NCBI GenBank assembly: GCA_002367105.1
Contig: DFCS01000037.1
Coordinates: 39,308-103,307 of the forward strand
DNA: 64,000 bases
Direction of reading: 5' to 3'
Source: Hungatella sp. UBA3048
GTDB lineage: Bacteria > Bacillota > Clostridia > Lachnospirales > Lachnospiraceae
Shown here: piece after piece, positions 17,705 through 26,212 of the stretch
Position numbering within the stretch: position 1 is the first letter of the stretch
Layout of the letters: each line of letters opens with the position of its first letter
The notes under the pieces: model-generated
Told to the model about the DNA's origin: nothing
What the model saw: only the letters and a program-made list of their open reading frames with translations
The model's database searches: none
Program-made: the position numbers and the translations under genes

Positions 17705-17740
17705 GAAAAATGTCCCAAAATTTTATTTTGGGGCATTTTT
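17705..17740 (+). terminator. Intrinsic terminator of the short transcription unit
   Basis: AAAATGTCCCAAAA pairs with TTTTGGGGCATTTT around a short loop and is followed by a T-run. The A-run on the left means it can also act on the minus strand. Confidence 0.8.
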
Positions 17741-17762
17741 CATGTTATAATCCTGATAGATA

Positions 17763-17799
17763 GAAAAATACGCCCTGGGCCAGCCTGGCCACAGGACGT
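17763..17799 (-). terminator. Intrinsic terminator of the trxB-yeeE operon
   Basis: A GC-rich hairpin with paired blocks ACG/CGT, CCTG/CAGG and GGCCA/TGGCC (17770-17799) is followed on the minus strand by ATTTTTC. It lies 32 bp beyond the trxB stop. Confidence 0.85.
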
Positions 17800-17830
17800 T
17801 TCGATTAAAACTTAATCTATTGTATTCTTC

Positions 17831-19051
17831 TTATTTGCAAATGCTGTTTATGCGCTCCGGAGTTATTTCACCATAATACTTTTCCATAATCTGACCATCT
17901 TTGATCCAGACGAAACAGGGAGTACTCTCAACATCAAGCCGTTTTGCAATGCCATCTGATTTATAAACGTCGATGCAGGATACCCGGATGCCGCCATGAT
18001 CCTGTTCAAACTCTTTGAAAACCGGCAGCAGTTCTCTTGCATGGGGATCGATTGCATTATAAATGTATGCCAGAGAAGATTTTCCTTCATTCATAATCTG
18101 CTTTTCAACTATTTCACTTTCCGAAACATATTTTTCTGCACCGTATCCGGCCACGGCACCGTCTCCCACCGCTGTTGCAACCTGCTTTAAGTATTTGTCA
18201 CGTACATCTCCTACTGCAAATACTCCGGGGAGGTTTGTTTCCATCCGTTCATTTGTTAACAGATAACCGCCTCGGTTCATGTCCAGAATGTCACGGAATA
18301 TTTCTGTGTTTGGCAGATAGCCGATAAACAAGAAGCAGCTGTCCACATGTACGGGAACTTTTTCCTCTGTTTTCACATTTTTTAACACAACTGTGTCCAG
18401 CCTTTCGTCTCCCTCAAAACTGTCTACAACCGTATTCCAGATAAATTCCATTTTCGGATTTGCCAGAGCCTGAGCCTTTGCAATCTCGTTGCAGTCCATT
18501 TTTCCATTCTCATGCATGACAGATACCAGAACCTTATCTGCAAATTTGGTTAAAAATATCCCTTCTTCAATGGCTGCGTCACCGCTTCCGATGACCATAA
18601 CAGTCTTTCCGGTGTTTGCCGCTGCATCACAGGTGGCGCAGAAAGAAATCCCTTTGTCGTAAAGATATAATTCCTCATTTTTTGCTCCGGTCAGACGTGG
18701 TTTGCCGCCGCTTCCGACAATAACAACCTTTGCCTGGTAAATGGTTCGAAACGTTTCTACCTGCTTGATATCTCCTTCCAGAGATACGGATTTTACATCA
18801 GTTAATTTAAACTCCACGCCGAATTTTTTGGCCTGTTTATGAAATAATTCCATCAGTCCAAGGCCTGTCGCCCCATCCGGAAAACCAGGATAATTCTCTA
18901 TTTCATTGGTATATGTGGCAAGCCCGCCTACCAGAGTTTTTTCTATGATCAGCGTTTTCAGCTTGGCTCTGCCGCAATATATTCCTGCAGTTAAACCAGC
19001 TGCTCCGCCCCCTATAATTACAACATCATATGATTCTGTTTTTTTAGTCAT
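17831..19051 (-). CDS. Thioredoxin reductase-like flavoprotein with C-terminal thioredoxin-fold domain
   Basis: The 406-residue protein contains a complete TrxB core (about residues 1-310): FAD motif IIGGGAAGLTAG, redox centre CATC, NADPH motif VIGSGDAAIEEG and AVGDVRDK. A thioredoxin-fold extension of about 90 residues follows, keeping the cis-Pro loop (DVESTPCFVWIKDG) but lacking the W-C-x-x-C motif, so it cannot act as an ordinary thioredoxin. The ATG at 19049-19051 has an AGAGAGGAA site; the longer ORF start overlaps the yeeE gene. It is the last gene of a sulfur-transport operon, so it may reduce persulfides or the TusA-like carriers rather than general thioredoxin. That role is an inference. 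Confidence 0.85.
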   Translation of the reverse strand: MTKKTESYDVVIIGGGAAGLTAGIYCGRAKLKTLIIEKTLVGGLATYTNEIENYPGFPDGATGLGLMELFHKQAKKFGVEFKLTDVKSVSLEGDIKQVETFRTIYQAKVVIVGSGGKPRLTGAKNEELYLYDKGISFCATCDAAANTGKTVMVIGSGDAAIEEGIFLTKFADKVLVSVMHENGKMDCNEIAKAQALANPKMEFIWNTVVDSFEGDERLDTVVLKNVKTEEKVPVHVDSCFLFIGYLPNTEIFRDILDMNRGGYLLTNERMETNLPGVFAVGDVRDKYLKQVATAVGDGAVAGYGAEKYVSESEIVEKQIMNEGKSSLAYIYNAIDPHARELLPVFKEFEQDHGGIRVSCIDVYKSDGIAKRLDVESTPCFVWIKDGQIMEKYYGEITPERINSICK

Positions 19052-19125
19052 TACAGCCTGTTCCTCTCTGAATATTCTTATATTTTTATAGGGGCAATCA
19101 AATATGATCGCCCCATGATTACAAA

Positions 19126-19674
19126 TTACATAAAATATTTGGCTAATAATTTGCTTCCCAGAAAAGCTCCTACCAGCAGAAATGCACCGAATACCCATCC
19201 GGATAAGGAAAAGGATGAAATTGCGGTAAATAACGCTCCTATATTACAACCATTTGCAAGCCTTGCTCCATAGCCCATTAACAATCCGCCAAGAACTGCT
19301 GCTATTACCTGCCGAAAAGACTTGATCTTTTTGATCTTAAACTGTGATGCAAATAACGTTGCCGCAAAAGCACCCAGTACAATCCCTAAATTGCGGATGG
19401 AAGCACCGTCTGCCAGAAAGCTGGTATTTAGTTCCTTCTGCATTTTCTCAGAGGCATAATATACCCAGCCGCTTGCGTCACCGCCAAGAGCTTTGTAGAT
19501 CCAGGTACCCCAGTTGGCAAATGCGCTTGTAACTCCCCAGCCGCTTCCAAGAGCTGCAAAATGGGCAATTTGAAAAACTGCAAGCAATACAGCACCGGCC
19601 ACATATGTTAAGGGTTCTTTTAACAGCTTTTTGTAAATGGGTTGTTCGCCAAGCTTAATAAAAAATTGCTTCAA
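19126..19674 (-). CDS. YeeE/YedE family membrane protein, C-terminal half type
   Basis: The 182-residue protein has about five hydrophobic segments and the YeeE/YedE signature GYGARLANGCNIGALF (about residues 131-146). The Cys in that motif is the one used in thiosulfate or related sulfur-species import in TsuA-type channels. Classic YeeE is about 350 residues; here the family is split in two, the other half being encoded at 19960-20646 and a TusA-like gene standing between them. The two halves probably assemble into one channel. Confidence 0.8.
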   Translation of the reverse strand: MKQFFIKLGEQPIYKKLLKEPLTYVAGAVLLAVFQIAHFAALGSGWGVTSAFANWGTWIYKALGGDASGWVYYASEKMQKELNTSFLADGASIRNLGIVLGAFAATLFASQFKIKKIKSFRQVIAAVLGGLLMGYGARLANGCNIGALFTAISSFSLSGWVFGAFLLVGAFLGSKLLAKYFM

Positions 19675-19703
19675 ATTTATTCACCTGCTTTCAAAGAAGT
19701 TAT

Positions 19704-19931
19704 CTACTTCGTCTTCTCAATGACAATTTCCCATTCACCATCATCTACTTCTTCAATTTCGACGTTATGTCCCTGTTTCCTTGCCCACTCAGGAATATTC
19801 TTCATTGCACAGCTGTGATCGATGGATACAGCCAGAACGTCTCCTACGGATAACTCATTGATTTTTTTCTCAGTTTTCATAAGCGGGACCGGACAAGCCT
19901 CTCCCAGACAATCTAATGTAAATTCAGCCAT
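19704..19931 (-). CDS. TusA-like sulfur carrier protein
   Basis: The 75-residue SirA/TusA/YeeD fold protein carries the active Cys in CLGEACPVPLMKTEKKI (Cys about 13). Members carry persulfide sulfur and, as YeeD/TsuB, work with YeeE/TsuA in thiosulfate uptake. Its position between the two YeeE-like halves supports this role. A second paralogue lies at 21786-22007. Confidence 0.88.
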   Translation of the reverse strand: MAEFTLDCLGEACPVPLMKTEKKINELSVGDVLAVSIDHSCAMKNIPEWARKQGHNVEIEEVDDGEWEIVIEKTK

Positions 19932-19959
19932 TTTATATCTCCTTTAATTTTAAATTATT

Positions 19960-20646
19960 TTATTCTGCACTTCCCATTTTCTTTTCCTGCCATTTGGCAG
20001 CCGCTATGTATAACAGCACAATGATCAATCCCTGTACAACGATTGCACCAAACCAGCCAAACATATCAGGTAGAAAGATCTTCGGAGCATTTGTATTGAA
20101 TTTGCTCCAGAAGTTCATATCATGTGCACCCCAGAAAGAGCCTGCAATGAAAAATACCAAAGACAGCATTTGCATGGTAAAGCCCTCTCCAACGCGCATC
20201 AAGGTTCCGGATGCACAGCCGCCGGCAATGACCATTCCGATTCCGAACAGAACCGCACCGACAGCCAAGGGTAAACCGATAGGCGCTACCCCAACCATGT
20301 TAAGATTGGAATCCGCATTTGCCAATACACCGGCATACTTGATTGCCCAGAAACCAACGCTGCCTACTGCAACTGCGACCAGTACGGCTCTTGTAACAGA
20401 TGTGCTTCCTGTTATACATGGATCACGGAATGCTGCCGTAAAGCAGAAACGTGAACGCTGCAGGATATACCCGAATGCAATACCGAATCCCCAATATACA
20501 GGCAGCTTATTACTCCCTCCTGCCAAATAAGATCCAAAAGCAATAATCAGGATTGTAACCAGAATTGCGTACGGAATCTGGCTTTTTTTCGGTTTTCTTG
20601 GCTTACGCATTCTTTCCCCACCTATTTTTGTGTTAACCTCTGACAC
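19960..20646 (-). CDS. YeeE/YedE family membrane protein, N-terminal half type
   Basis: The 228-residue protein has a basic N-terminal tail (MRKPRKPKK) and about five hydrophobic segments. It shows the first YeeE signature, QRSRFCFTAAFRDP (about residue 67), and the second, AGGCASGTLMRVGEG (about 140), both with conserved Cys residues that line the sulfur pathway in TsuA-like channels. The real start may be the internal ATG at residue 13, which follows a GGGGAA-like site. It is the first gene of the operon yeeE-tusA-yeeE-trxB and is divergent from the LysR gene. Confidence 0.8.
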   Translation of the reverse strand: MSEVNTKIGGERMRKPRKPKKSQIPYAILVTILIIAFGSYLAGGSNKLPVYWGFGIAFGYILQRSRFCFTAAFRDPCITGSTSVTRAVLVAVAVGSVGFWAIKYAGVLANADSNLNMVGVAPIGLPLAVGAVLFGIGMVIAGGCASGTLMRVGEGFTMQMLSLVFFIAGSFWGAHDMNFWSKFNTNAPKIFLPDMFGWFGAIVVQGLIIVLLYIAAAKWQEKKMGSAE

Positions 20647-20705
20647 GTAAATCCCCCTTTCTTAAAAATAGTATTTGTTAATTTTATAACAAAATCACAA
20701 TTCAA

Positions 20706-20749
20706 ATTATACCATACTTATCAGAATCCGGTTAATCAAGAATCTGATA
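20706..20749 (-). promoter_or_regulatory. Promoter and candidate LysR operator of the sulfur operon
   Basis: On the minus strand an extended -10, TGGTATAAT (plus 20706-20711 for the hexamer), has no good -35. Centred about 25 bp upstream is TATCAGA (20719-20725) inverted as TCTGATA (20743-20749). The poor -35 and the inverted repeat fit activation by the divergent LysR protein. Confidence 0.45.
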
Positions 20750-20831
20750 TGTCATAAGATTTACTTATAACCCATTATTTTATCACACTAGCCACACCGA
20801 ATTATATTTGCTATAATAAAAGAACAAAAAA

Positions 20832-20855
20832 GAACTGTTAAGTTTTTAACAGTTC
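20832..20855 (+). promoter_or_regulatory. Hairpin in the 5' leader of the LysR gene
   Basis: GAACTGTTAA pairs perfectly with TTAACAGTTC and is followed after ten bases by TTTTTT, so it resembles an intrinsic terminator placed about 42 bp before the LysR start codon. It could limit LysR expression. Confidence 0.5.
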
Positions 20856-20896
20856 AATCAATTGTTTTTTAATTAAATTAAGAAAGGCGGGGTAAC

Positions 20897-21796
20897 ATGA
20901 ACATTCATAACCTGAAAATGTTTACAAAAATAGTGGAATCAGGCAGTATCTCAAAAACTGCCGAACAGATGAATATCAGCCAGTCCGCATTAAGCCAGCA
21001 GCTTCGAGTCATGGAACAGGAATTCAGTGCACGGCTTTTTGAGCGGAACTATCAAGGTGTGATTCCGACTAACATCGGTATGATTGTTTATAACCGCGCT
21101 CTTGAGATTTTATCGTCCTATGACAGAATGCTGGTTGATATCACCAACGCACAGAATCAAAATAAAACCGTACATATTCTCGCTTCCCCCTGTGTTTATT
21201 CCTATGCCCTGCCATGCACGTTTTACCATGTAAAAAACAAGTATCCGGAATATACCCTTAATATGGAGATGATGTCCAGCAAAATCATAGAGGAAAAAAT
21301 ATCAAAAGGCGTTGCCGATATGGGGATCATCATAGGCAAGCCCAAGGATAAAAATCTATCTGCCAAAAAGGTATTTACCGACCGTGTTTTTCTGGTTGCC
21401 GGAGAAAAAATGAAGGTTCCAGTCCAGTTAGACTGCCAGGATCTATATCATTATCCGCTGCTGATGCTGGTCAACGCCCAAAAAACAAGACAGGTACTGG
21501 ATAAAATGCTGAATAAAAACGGGATCCGCATCAATCAGCTGCATATTCCTTATGCCCTTGAATCCACGGAATCCATTAAGCTGTCCGCAATTAATGGTTT
21601 TGGGCTTGCTTTTCTTCCTTATATGGCAATCAAGAAGGAGCTATACAATAGACAGCTCCGCATTGTTGAATGTCCATGCCTGGAGTTTGACAACGAATAC
21701 TATTCCATAAAAAATGCCGGCAGTGTTCCTCTCAATTATGAATCATCGAAACTCATTAAGTATATGGAAGCAATATTAAAAGAGACTATTTGTTAG
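20897..21796 (+). CDS. LysR-family transcription regulator
   Basis: The 299-residue regulator has the N-terminal winged helix (MNIHNLKMFTKIVESGSISK, then SALSQQLRVMEQEFSARLFER) and the two-lobed periplasmic-binding-like effector domain (about 90-295). An AAAGGCGGGG site precedes the ATG. It is divergent from the yeeE-tusA-yeeE-trxB operon and likely controls it, in the manner of CysB/CysL-type sulfur regulators; its ligand is unknown. Its last codons overlap the convergent TusA-like gene by 11 bp. Confidence 0.88.
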   Translation: MNIHNLKMFTKIVESGSISKTAEQMNISQSALSQQLRVMEQEFSARLFERNYQGVIPTNIGMIVYNRALEILSSYDRMLVDITNAQNQNKTVHILASPCVYSYALPCTFYHVKNKYPEYTLNMEMMSSKIIEEKISKGVADMGIIIGKPKDKNLSAKKVFTDRVFLVAGEKMKVPVQLDCQDLYHYPLLMLVNAQKTRQVLDKMLNKNGIRINQLHIPYALESTESIKLSAINGFGLAFLPYMAIKKELYNRQLRIVECPCLEFDNEYYSIKNAGSVPLNYESSKLIKYMEAILKETIC

Positions 21797-22007
21797 CAGA
21801 AATGGTGACTTCCCATACACCGTTAATGACTTCTTCCGCATCATAATTTAAATGATTGGCGTTACAAAACGTTTTAATATTAGAAATTGTACAGCTATGA
21901 TCCGTAACCAGCATACATTCCTCACCGTTTTTTATGGAATCCAAAACATTTTTTAGTCTCAAGACAGGTACCGGACACATATCACCAAGGCAATCAATTT
22001 TAACCAT
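21786..22007 (-). CDS. Second TusA-like sulfur carrier protein
   Basis: The 73-residue protein has the TusA core CLGDMCPVPVLRLKN with the active Cys at about residue 11 and a C-terminal VWEVTIS strand. It resembles the TusA-like protein at 19704 (shared CPVP, DHSC and GxWEV segments). An AAGGAGC site precedes the ATG. It is convergent with LysR, overlapping it by 11 bp, and lies downstream of the M20 peptidase gene by 130 bp; its own promoter is not clear. Confidence 0.85.
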   Translation of the reverse strand: MVKIDCLGDMCPVPVLRLKNVLDSIKNGEECMLVTDHSCTISNIKTFCNANHLNYDAEEVINGVWEVTISANK

Positions 22008-22136
22008 AAGCGCTCCTTCTGCACATTCCTATACCTTCACAGGAAGCTGTGCTTAAGATCTGATAAAAAACAGGGGACAGATTCATTTTATCTAAAATAT
22101 TGCTGTCTATCAATAGGGAACTTTCAATATATCTAG

Positions 22137-23294
22137 CTATAATTGTCCCAGACGGTAAAGAGCCAGTGCATAGATCTTTGCATTGGTCATTAAGTCTTCC
22201 ACACTCATCCACTCATTGGGATTGTGGCTGATTCCTTTCTGACCAGGGAAGCTTGGACCAAAGGGGACAATACCAGGCATGGCCTTGGCATAAGTGCCGC
22301 CTGTGGTGGTTACGGGTGTACCATCCTGCCCTGTGACCAGTTCATAGCTCTCCTGCATGGCCTTAACCATAGGTGTGTCCTTTGGGAATACCACCGGGTC
22401 ATAATTCTGTATGAGTTCGGCTTTAAGCCCTTCTTCCCCAGCCTTGCCGCAGATGCGCTTCATGATTTCCTCTATGGTAACGCCTCCCGGATAACTTAAT
22501 GTCACATCAAAGGCCGCCTGTCTCCCGCCCCAGAGACTGTCCGGAGCCACGCTCAGCTTATATCCCCGCATTTCCATCATGCCATACTCCTCGTGGCTAT
22601 AGTCAATCCCTAACCGGTCGCCTGTATTCCTGGCTCCGATAAAATATTTGTTTATAAAATCAAAAAATGTTTCCAGCTGCTTAATACTGCCTGTAATCTG
22701 CACCACGGCTCTGCCCCGCTCACTGTAGACTACCGGATACTTGCAGTCCGGTGTGAATCCATAAAGTGGCGGTCTCTCCTTTGTTAAGTAATACTTCAGA
22801 TCCTCAAATCCGGATTCTTCGTCGCATCCGAAGATGATGCGCACTGGATTTTTAAGAACAAGTCCGGCCTCCTTAATGGCCGCCAGGCCATAGAGGCATG
22901 CCATAATTGGTCCTTTATTGTCCAGCACTCCCCTGCCGTAGATGATCCCGTCTTCCATATGGCCGCTGAAAGGAGGCTGCTTCCAGCCTTCTCCCGCCGG
23001 AACCACATCTACATGACCGATGGCGCAGACATAGTCTTCTCCCATACCATACTGGGCGTATCCCATATATTGATCCAGGTTCACGGTATCAAATCCCAGC
23101 TGCCCGCTGATATCCAGGGCGCATTCCAATGCGCACTTCACACCAGGGCCAAAGGGAGCCCCATTACAGGCCTCCCTTTCCACACTGTCAATGCGTACCA
23201 GCTCCCGGACACTGTTGATGAACCGGTCCTTTAACCGCTCTGCGCTGTCCAGGATCTTCTTATCTGATTCATTATCAATCGTACCATATCCCAT
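22137..23294 (-). CDS. M20 family (Sapep/PepV-type) metallodipeptidase
   Basis: The 385-residue enzyme has the M20 zinc-site motifs: AIGHVDVVPAGEGW (His-x-Asp), GRGVLDNKGP (bridging Asp), GCDEESGFED (general base and metal Glu-Glu), and PDCKYPVVYSERG and a late PSFPGQKGISHNPNEW for the last metal His. It is shorter than the usual 460-470 residues of PepV because the lid domain is reduced. It is the last gene of the PTS operon, starting 3 bp after the glycosylasparaginase stop. It may release amino acids from a glycopeptide or muropeptide-derived dipeptide. Confidence 0.88.
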   Translation of the reverse strand: MGYGTIDNESDKKILDSAERLKDRFINSVRELVRIDSVEREACNGAPFGPGVKCALECALDISGQLGFDTVNLDQYMGYAQYGMGEDYVCAIGHVDVVPAGEGWKQPPFSGHMEDGIIYGRGVLDNKGPIMACLYGLAAIKEAGLVLKNPVRIIFGCDEESGFEDLKYYLTKERPPLYGFTPDCKYPVVYSERGRAVVQITGSIKQLETFFDFINKYFIGARNTGDRLGIDYSHEEYGMMEMRGYKLSVAPDSLWGGRQAAFDVTLSYPGGVTIEEIMKRICGKAGEEGLKAELIQNYDPVVFPKDTPMVKAMQESYELVTGQDGTPVTTTGGTYAKAMPGIVPFGPSFPGQKGISHNPNEWMSVEDLMTNAKIYALALYRLGQL

Positions 23295-23297
23295 ATC

Positions 23298-24266
23298 TTA
23301 TTCCTCTATGGGCGCCATGCGCGTCTTCATATAATTTTCCATCCATTCCTCAGAGGCTTTCTTATAAGCACAGCGGCCGTCTTCTCCGCGGGTTACCAGG
23401 TAAACCGTGGGTTCCAGCTTCTCAGTGACCACTGCAAAAGAAAATCCCTCGATATTCGTGGCGGCCCCCCACTCTCCCTTAGGATTCATGGCAATGAGGG
23501 AGATATCACCGGCTTCACCACGACGTTCCCGAAGCTCCCAATCCAGCCGGTTCACCGCTGTCTCACAGGCTTCCTGAGGATGCATTCCCTCTCCCATAAG
23601 CCGGACGATTTCATAAGAAATGCAGCCTTTCATCAGATCCTCACCCAGGCCGGTGGCGCTGGCGGCTCCTTTCTTGCTGTCGGCATAGAAGCCGGAACCG
23701 GATATAGGAGAATCGCCTACCCGGCCCTTTTTCTTCATGAACAGACCGCTGGTTGAGGTGGCTGCCGTCATTTTCCCATTCCCATCCAGGCAGGCCATAC
23801 CTACGGTGTCATGGCCGGAATAAGGTTTAAGCTCCTTAGCTGCTGCCTGGGCCGCCATCTCCTTTACCCGTTTCCTGTAATGTGCCTTGGCTCTGTCTGT
23901 CAACATATTTTTGCGCTCAAAGCCTTCTTTGTGGGCAAATTTCTCTGCTCCCTCAGCCACCAGCATGCTATTGACTTTCTCCAGGCTCAGACGCCTTGCA
24001 ATTGACACAGGATTGGCAAAGTCCTTGATAGCAGCCACAGCTCCTATGTCCAATGTGTCACCATCCATATAGGCGGCGTCCATTTCCACTTCCATTTCCT
24101 CATTCGGCAGTCCGCCGTAGCCCACAGATTTATAATATGGGAAGTCCTCCACCTGACGGATGGCCAACTCGATGGCATCCCCTGCATCGCCGCATTCCTT
24201 TAGCATTTCAGCTCCCTTGGTAATTCCTTCTACGGCCATACGCCAGGTTGCTATCATACCCCACAT
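23298..24266 (-). CDS. N4-(beta-N-acetylglucosaminyl)-L-asparaginase (glycosylasparaginase)
   Basis: The 322-residue Ntn hydrolase of the isoaspartyl peptidase / aspartylglucosaminidase family. The catalytic Thr follows the self-cleavage site in SGHDTVGMACLD (about residue 151), and RVGDSPISGSGFYAD and ASATGLGEDLMKG shape the substrate pocket. Known members cleave the GlcNAc-Asn bond of N-glycan remnants to aspartate and an amino sugar. No signal peptide, so it acts in the cytoplasm on imported material. An AAGGAGG site precedes the ATG. Its place within a PTS operon is unusual and informative. Confidence 0.85.
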   Translation of the reverse strand: MWGMIATWRMAVEGITKGAEMLKECGDAGDAIELAIRQVEDFPYYKSVGYGGLPNEEMEVEMDAAYMDGDTLDIGAVAAIKDFANPVSIARRLSLEKVNSMLVAEGAEKFAHKEGFERKNMLTDRAKAHYRKRVKEMAAQAAAKELKPYSGHDTVGMACLDGNGKMTAATSTSGLFMKKKGRVGDSPISGSGFYADSKKGAASATGLGEDLMKGCISYEIVRLMGEGMHPQEACETAVNRLDWELRERRGEAGDISLIAMNPKGEWGAATNIEGFSFAVVTEKLEPTVYLVTRGEDGRCAYKKASEEWMENYMKTRMAPIEE

Positions 24267-24281
24267 GGCAAAAGCCTCCTT

Positions 24282-24806
24282 TTATTTAAAACAGAATTCA
24301 TGAATCAGCTCTGAAGTGTCTGCACCATCGGCCAGAGCCCTGGCCAGAGTACACATATTTCTTAAGGCATCATTAAGGCCCAGACCGCCCTTTTTCGGCG
24401 TCTCCACAATCGATACTTTAGCTTTATAAGCCGCAATGGTATCTGCATTCTCCACAGACATGGCTGCAAATGCCTTTGCCTTGGTGGTGGCATTGATATC
24501 GCTGGCCACTTTGGCGCACATCTGCGCGTAGTCCGCATAGTTAAAGGCTGGCCCGCACATTACCACATCCGGCTGCAGCTTGTTCACCATGGCACAAAGC
24601 TTGCGGCTGACCTCCTTAGGATCGGCAAGGTATGTGCCATTGCCGCAGCACAGACAGGCCATTATGTGTCCGTCCACCTGTTTTAAGAAAGGTTCCATCA
24701 TTATTGCTGGTCCGATGGGCTCTTTTTTCCCTGTAAGGGGAACCATGGTGTCGTCCTTGGTTCCAAGTCCTGACTGAATCTGGTCATATATCATAATAAG
24801 CTTCAT
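24282..24806 (-). CDS. GrdB-like (glycine reductase component B type) short protein
   Basis: The 174-residue protein resembles the N-terminal half of GrdB/GrdB-related oxidoreductases: KKEPIGPAIMMEPFLKQVDG, a conserved CGNGTYL segment, LQPDVVMCGPAFNYADYAQMCA and a late GGLGLNDALRNM. GrdB proper is about 430 residues and usually carries selenocysteine; here the C-terminal half and any in-frame TGA are absent. The ATG at 24804-24806 follows a GAGGTG site; a GTG three codons earlier lies in that site. Function in this PTS operon is unknown. It could bind or reduce an amino-acid-derived group. Confidence 0.6.
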   Translation of the reverse strand: MKLIMIYDQIQSGLGTKDDTMVPLTGKKEPIGPAIMMEPFLKQVDGHIMACLCCGNGTYLADPKEVSRKLCAMVNKLQPDVVMCGPAFNYADYAQMCAKVASDINATTKAKAFAAMSVENADTIAAYKAKVSIVETPKKGGLGLNDALRNMCTLARALADGADTSELIHEFCFK

Positions 24807-24821
24807 ACCGTACACCTCATT

Positions 24822-26153
24822 TTACAGATCATCAAAAGAAAGATCGTTAAGATCAATATCGTCATCGTCGGTTTTCTCAGTTTTTCTGGACTCTTCTTCC
24901 ATGTACTGTTTATCCATCATCTTGATGAACGGCATATAGATGAATACGCCCAGAACAAGAAGAATCAGCTGAAGCACGGCGCCCTGCCAGCCAGTTGCAA
25001 GGAACCCGGAAAGGATGACAGGCATGGTCCACGGGATTGCTACACCAGAGCACAGAGGAACCAGGCCGATGCTCATGCAGAAGTAGGAAATCACAATGTT
25101 GATGGTGGGCACCAGCATGAAAGGAATGAGAATCATTGGGTTCAGTAAGATGGGAAGGCCGAACACAATGGGTTCATTGATTCCGAACAAGCCAGGGATA
25201 AATGCCAGTTTCCCTAACTCTTTGATACGCTTGGAACGGCAGAAAAATAGCATTGCAATCAGCAGCGACAAAGTGGAGCCGCAGCCGCCAAACGTGGCGA
25301 ACAGATCCTGGAACTGCTGGGATATAATATTGGGCAGGGGCTGGCCTGCCTGGAATGCAGCCAGGTTCTCCGCAGACAAGGTCTGAAGGATGGGATTGAA
25401 TACCGCACCTACCACGGAACCGCCGTTTACTCCGAAGAACCAGAAGAGATGGAGGAAGATATAAGCGATCACCATAGCCGGAAGGGTGTTGCCCAGCTTA
25501 AGGAGAGGAGTCTGCAGGATGGTGAACACAAAGTTGAATGCGTTATCATATGGGGTCATGGCAAAAATAATGTTTATGATGAAGAACACCAGCACGGAAA
25601 TTCCGGCAGGAATCAGGGCTGAGAAAGACTTTGCCACTGTTGGAGGAACACCATCAGGCATCTTGATGATCCACCCTTTTTTATTGACCCACGCATAGAT
25701 GTGCACAGATAAGAACGCTACAATTATTCCTACGAAGATTCCCTTGGAACCCACCCAGCCCAGGGGAATACCGGACACAGCAGTATCATTTACCATGATC
25801 TTATAAGGCATGATTAAGAACCAGCATACCAGTGATACGGCAGCGCCGAACAGCTTATCTACCTTCATCTGCTCGGAAAAGGAATATCCGATTCCAACGA
25901 CTGCAAGCATTGCCATGATTGAGAACGTAGCATCGGTTGGCTTGGCAAAGTAGGCATCCCAGTTCTCCCCAAAGAACCTTGCCCAGAAATCAGTCCACCC
26001 GGGAATCGGGAAATTGGCAATTAGCAGGAAAAAGGAACCCACGATTAACAGCGGCATGGACAGCAGGAAGCCGTCACGAATTGCTATAAGATACTTGTTC
26101 TTTCCGATTCGCTCTGCCAAAGGCATGAGTATTGACTCTAATTTACTTAACAT
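24822..26153 (-). CDS. PTS lactose/cellobiose-family permease EIIC
   Basis: The 443-residue membrane protein belongs to the CelB/ChbC type EIIC family, with about ten membrane helices. It begins ILMPLAERIGKNKYLIAIRDG and has FFGVNGGSVVGAVFNP and the FGINEPIVFGLPILLNP loop that holds the substrate-site Glu. The C-terminal tail is acidic (DDDDIDLNDLSFDDL). It imports and phosphorylates a beta-linked or amino-sugar substrate together with EIIA and EIIB encoded just upstream. Substrate is inferred, not proven. Confidence 0.93.
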   Translation of the reverse strand: MLSKLESILMPLAERIGKNKYLIAIRDGFLLSMPLLIVGSFFLLIANFPIPGWTDFWARFFGENWDAYFAKPTDATFSIMAMLAVVGIGYSFSEQMKVDKLFGAAVSLVCWFLIMPYKIMVNDTAVSGIPLGWVGSKGIFVGIIVAFLSVHIYAWVNKKGWIIKMPDGVPPTVAKSFSALIPAGISVLVFFIINIIFAMTPYDNAFNFVFTILQTPLLKLGNTLPAMVIAYIFLHLFWFFGVNGGSVVGAVFNPILQTLSAENLAAFQAGQPLPNIISQQFQDLFATFGGCGSTLSLLIAMLFFCRSKRIKELGKLAFIPGLFGINEPIVFGLPILLNPMILIPFMLVPTINIVISYFCMSIGLVPLCSGVAIPWTMPVILSGFLATGWQGAVLQLILLVLGVFIYMPFIKMMDKQYMEEESRKTEKTDDDDIDLNDLSFDDL

Positions 26154-26212
26154 ATTGTTATTCCCCCGTTTTTATTTGTTTTAGCGATTAAGAAAGTTCT
26201 GCTTTTAAAGCC

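Noticed and set aside
22000..22212. 70-codon minus-strand open frame between the M20 peptidase and TusA-like genes
   Set aside because: It overlaps the end of the peptidase gene in another frame and the start of the TusA-like gene, and lacks a ribosome site and any recognisable motif.
24282..24806. Selenocysteine-containing GrdB
   Set aside because: No in-frame TGA occurs in the gene, and the C-terminal half of GrdB is absent.
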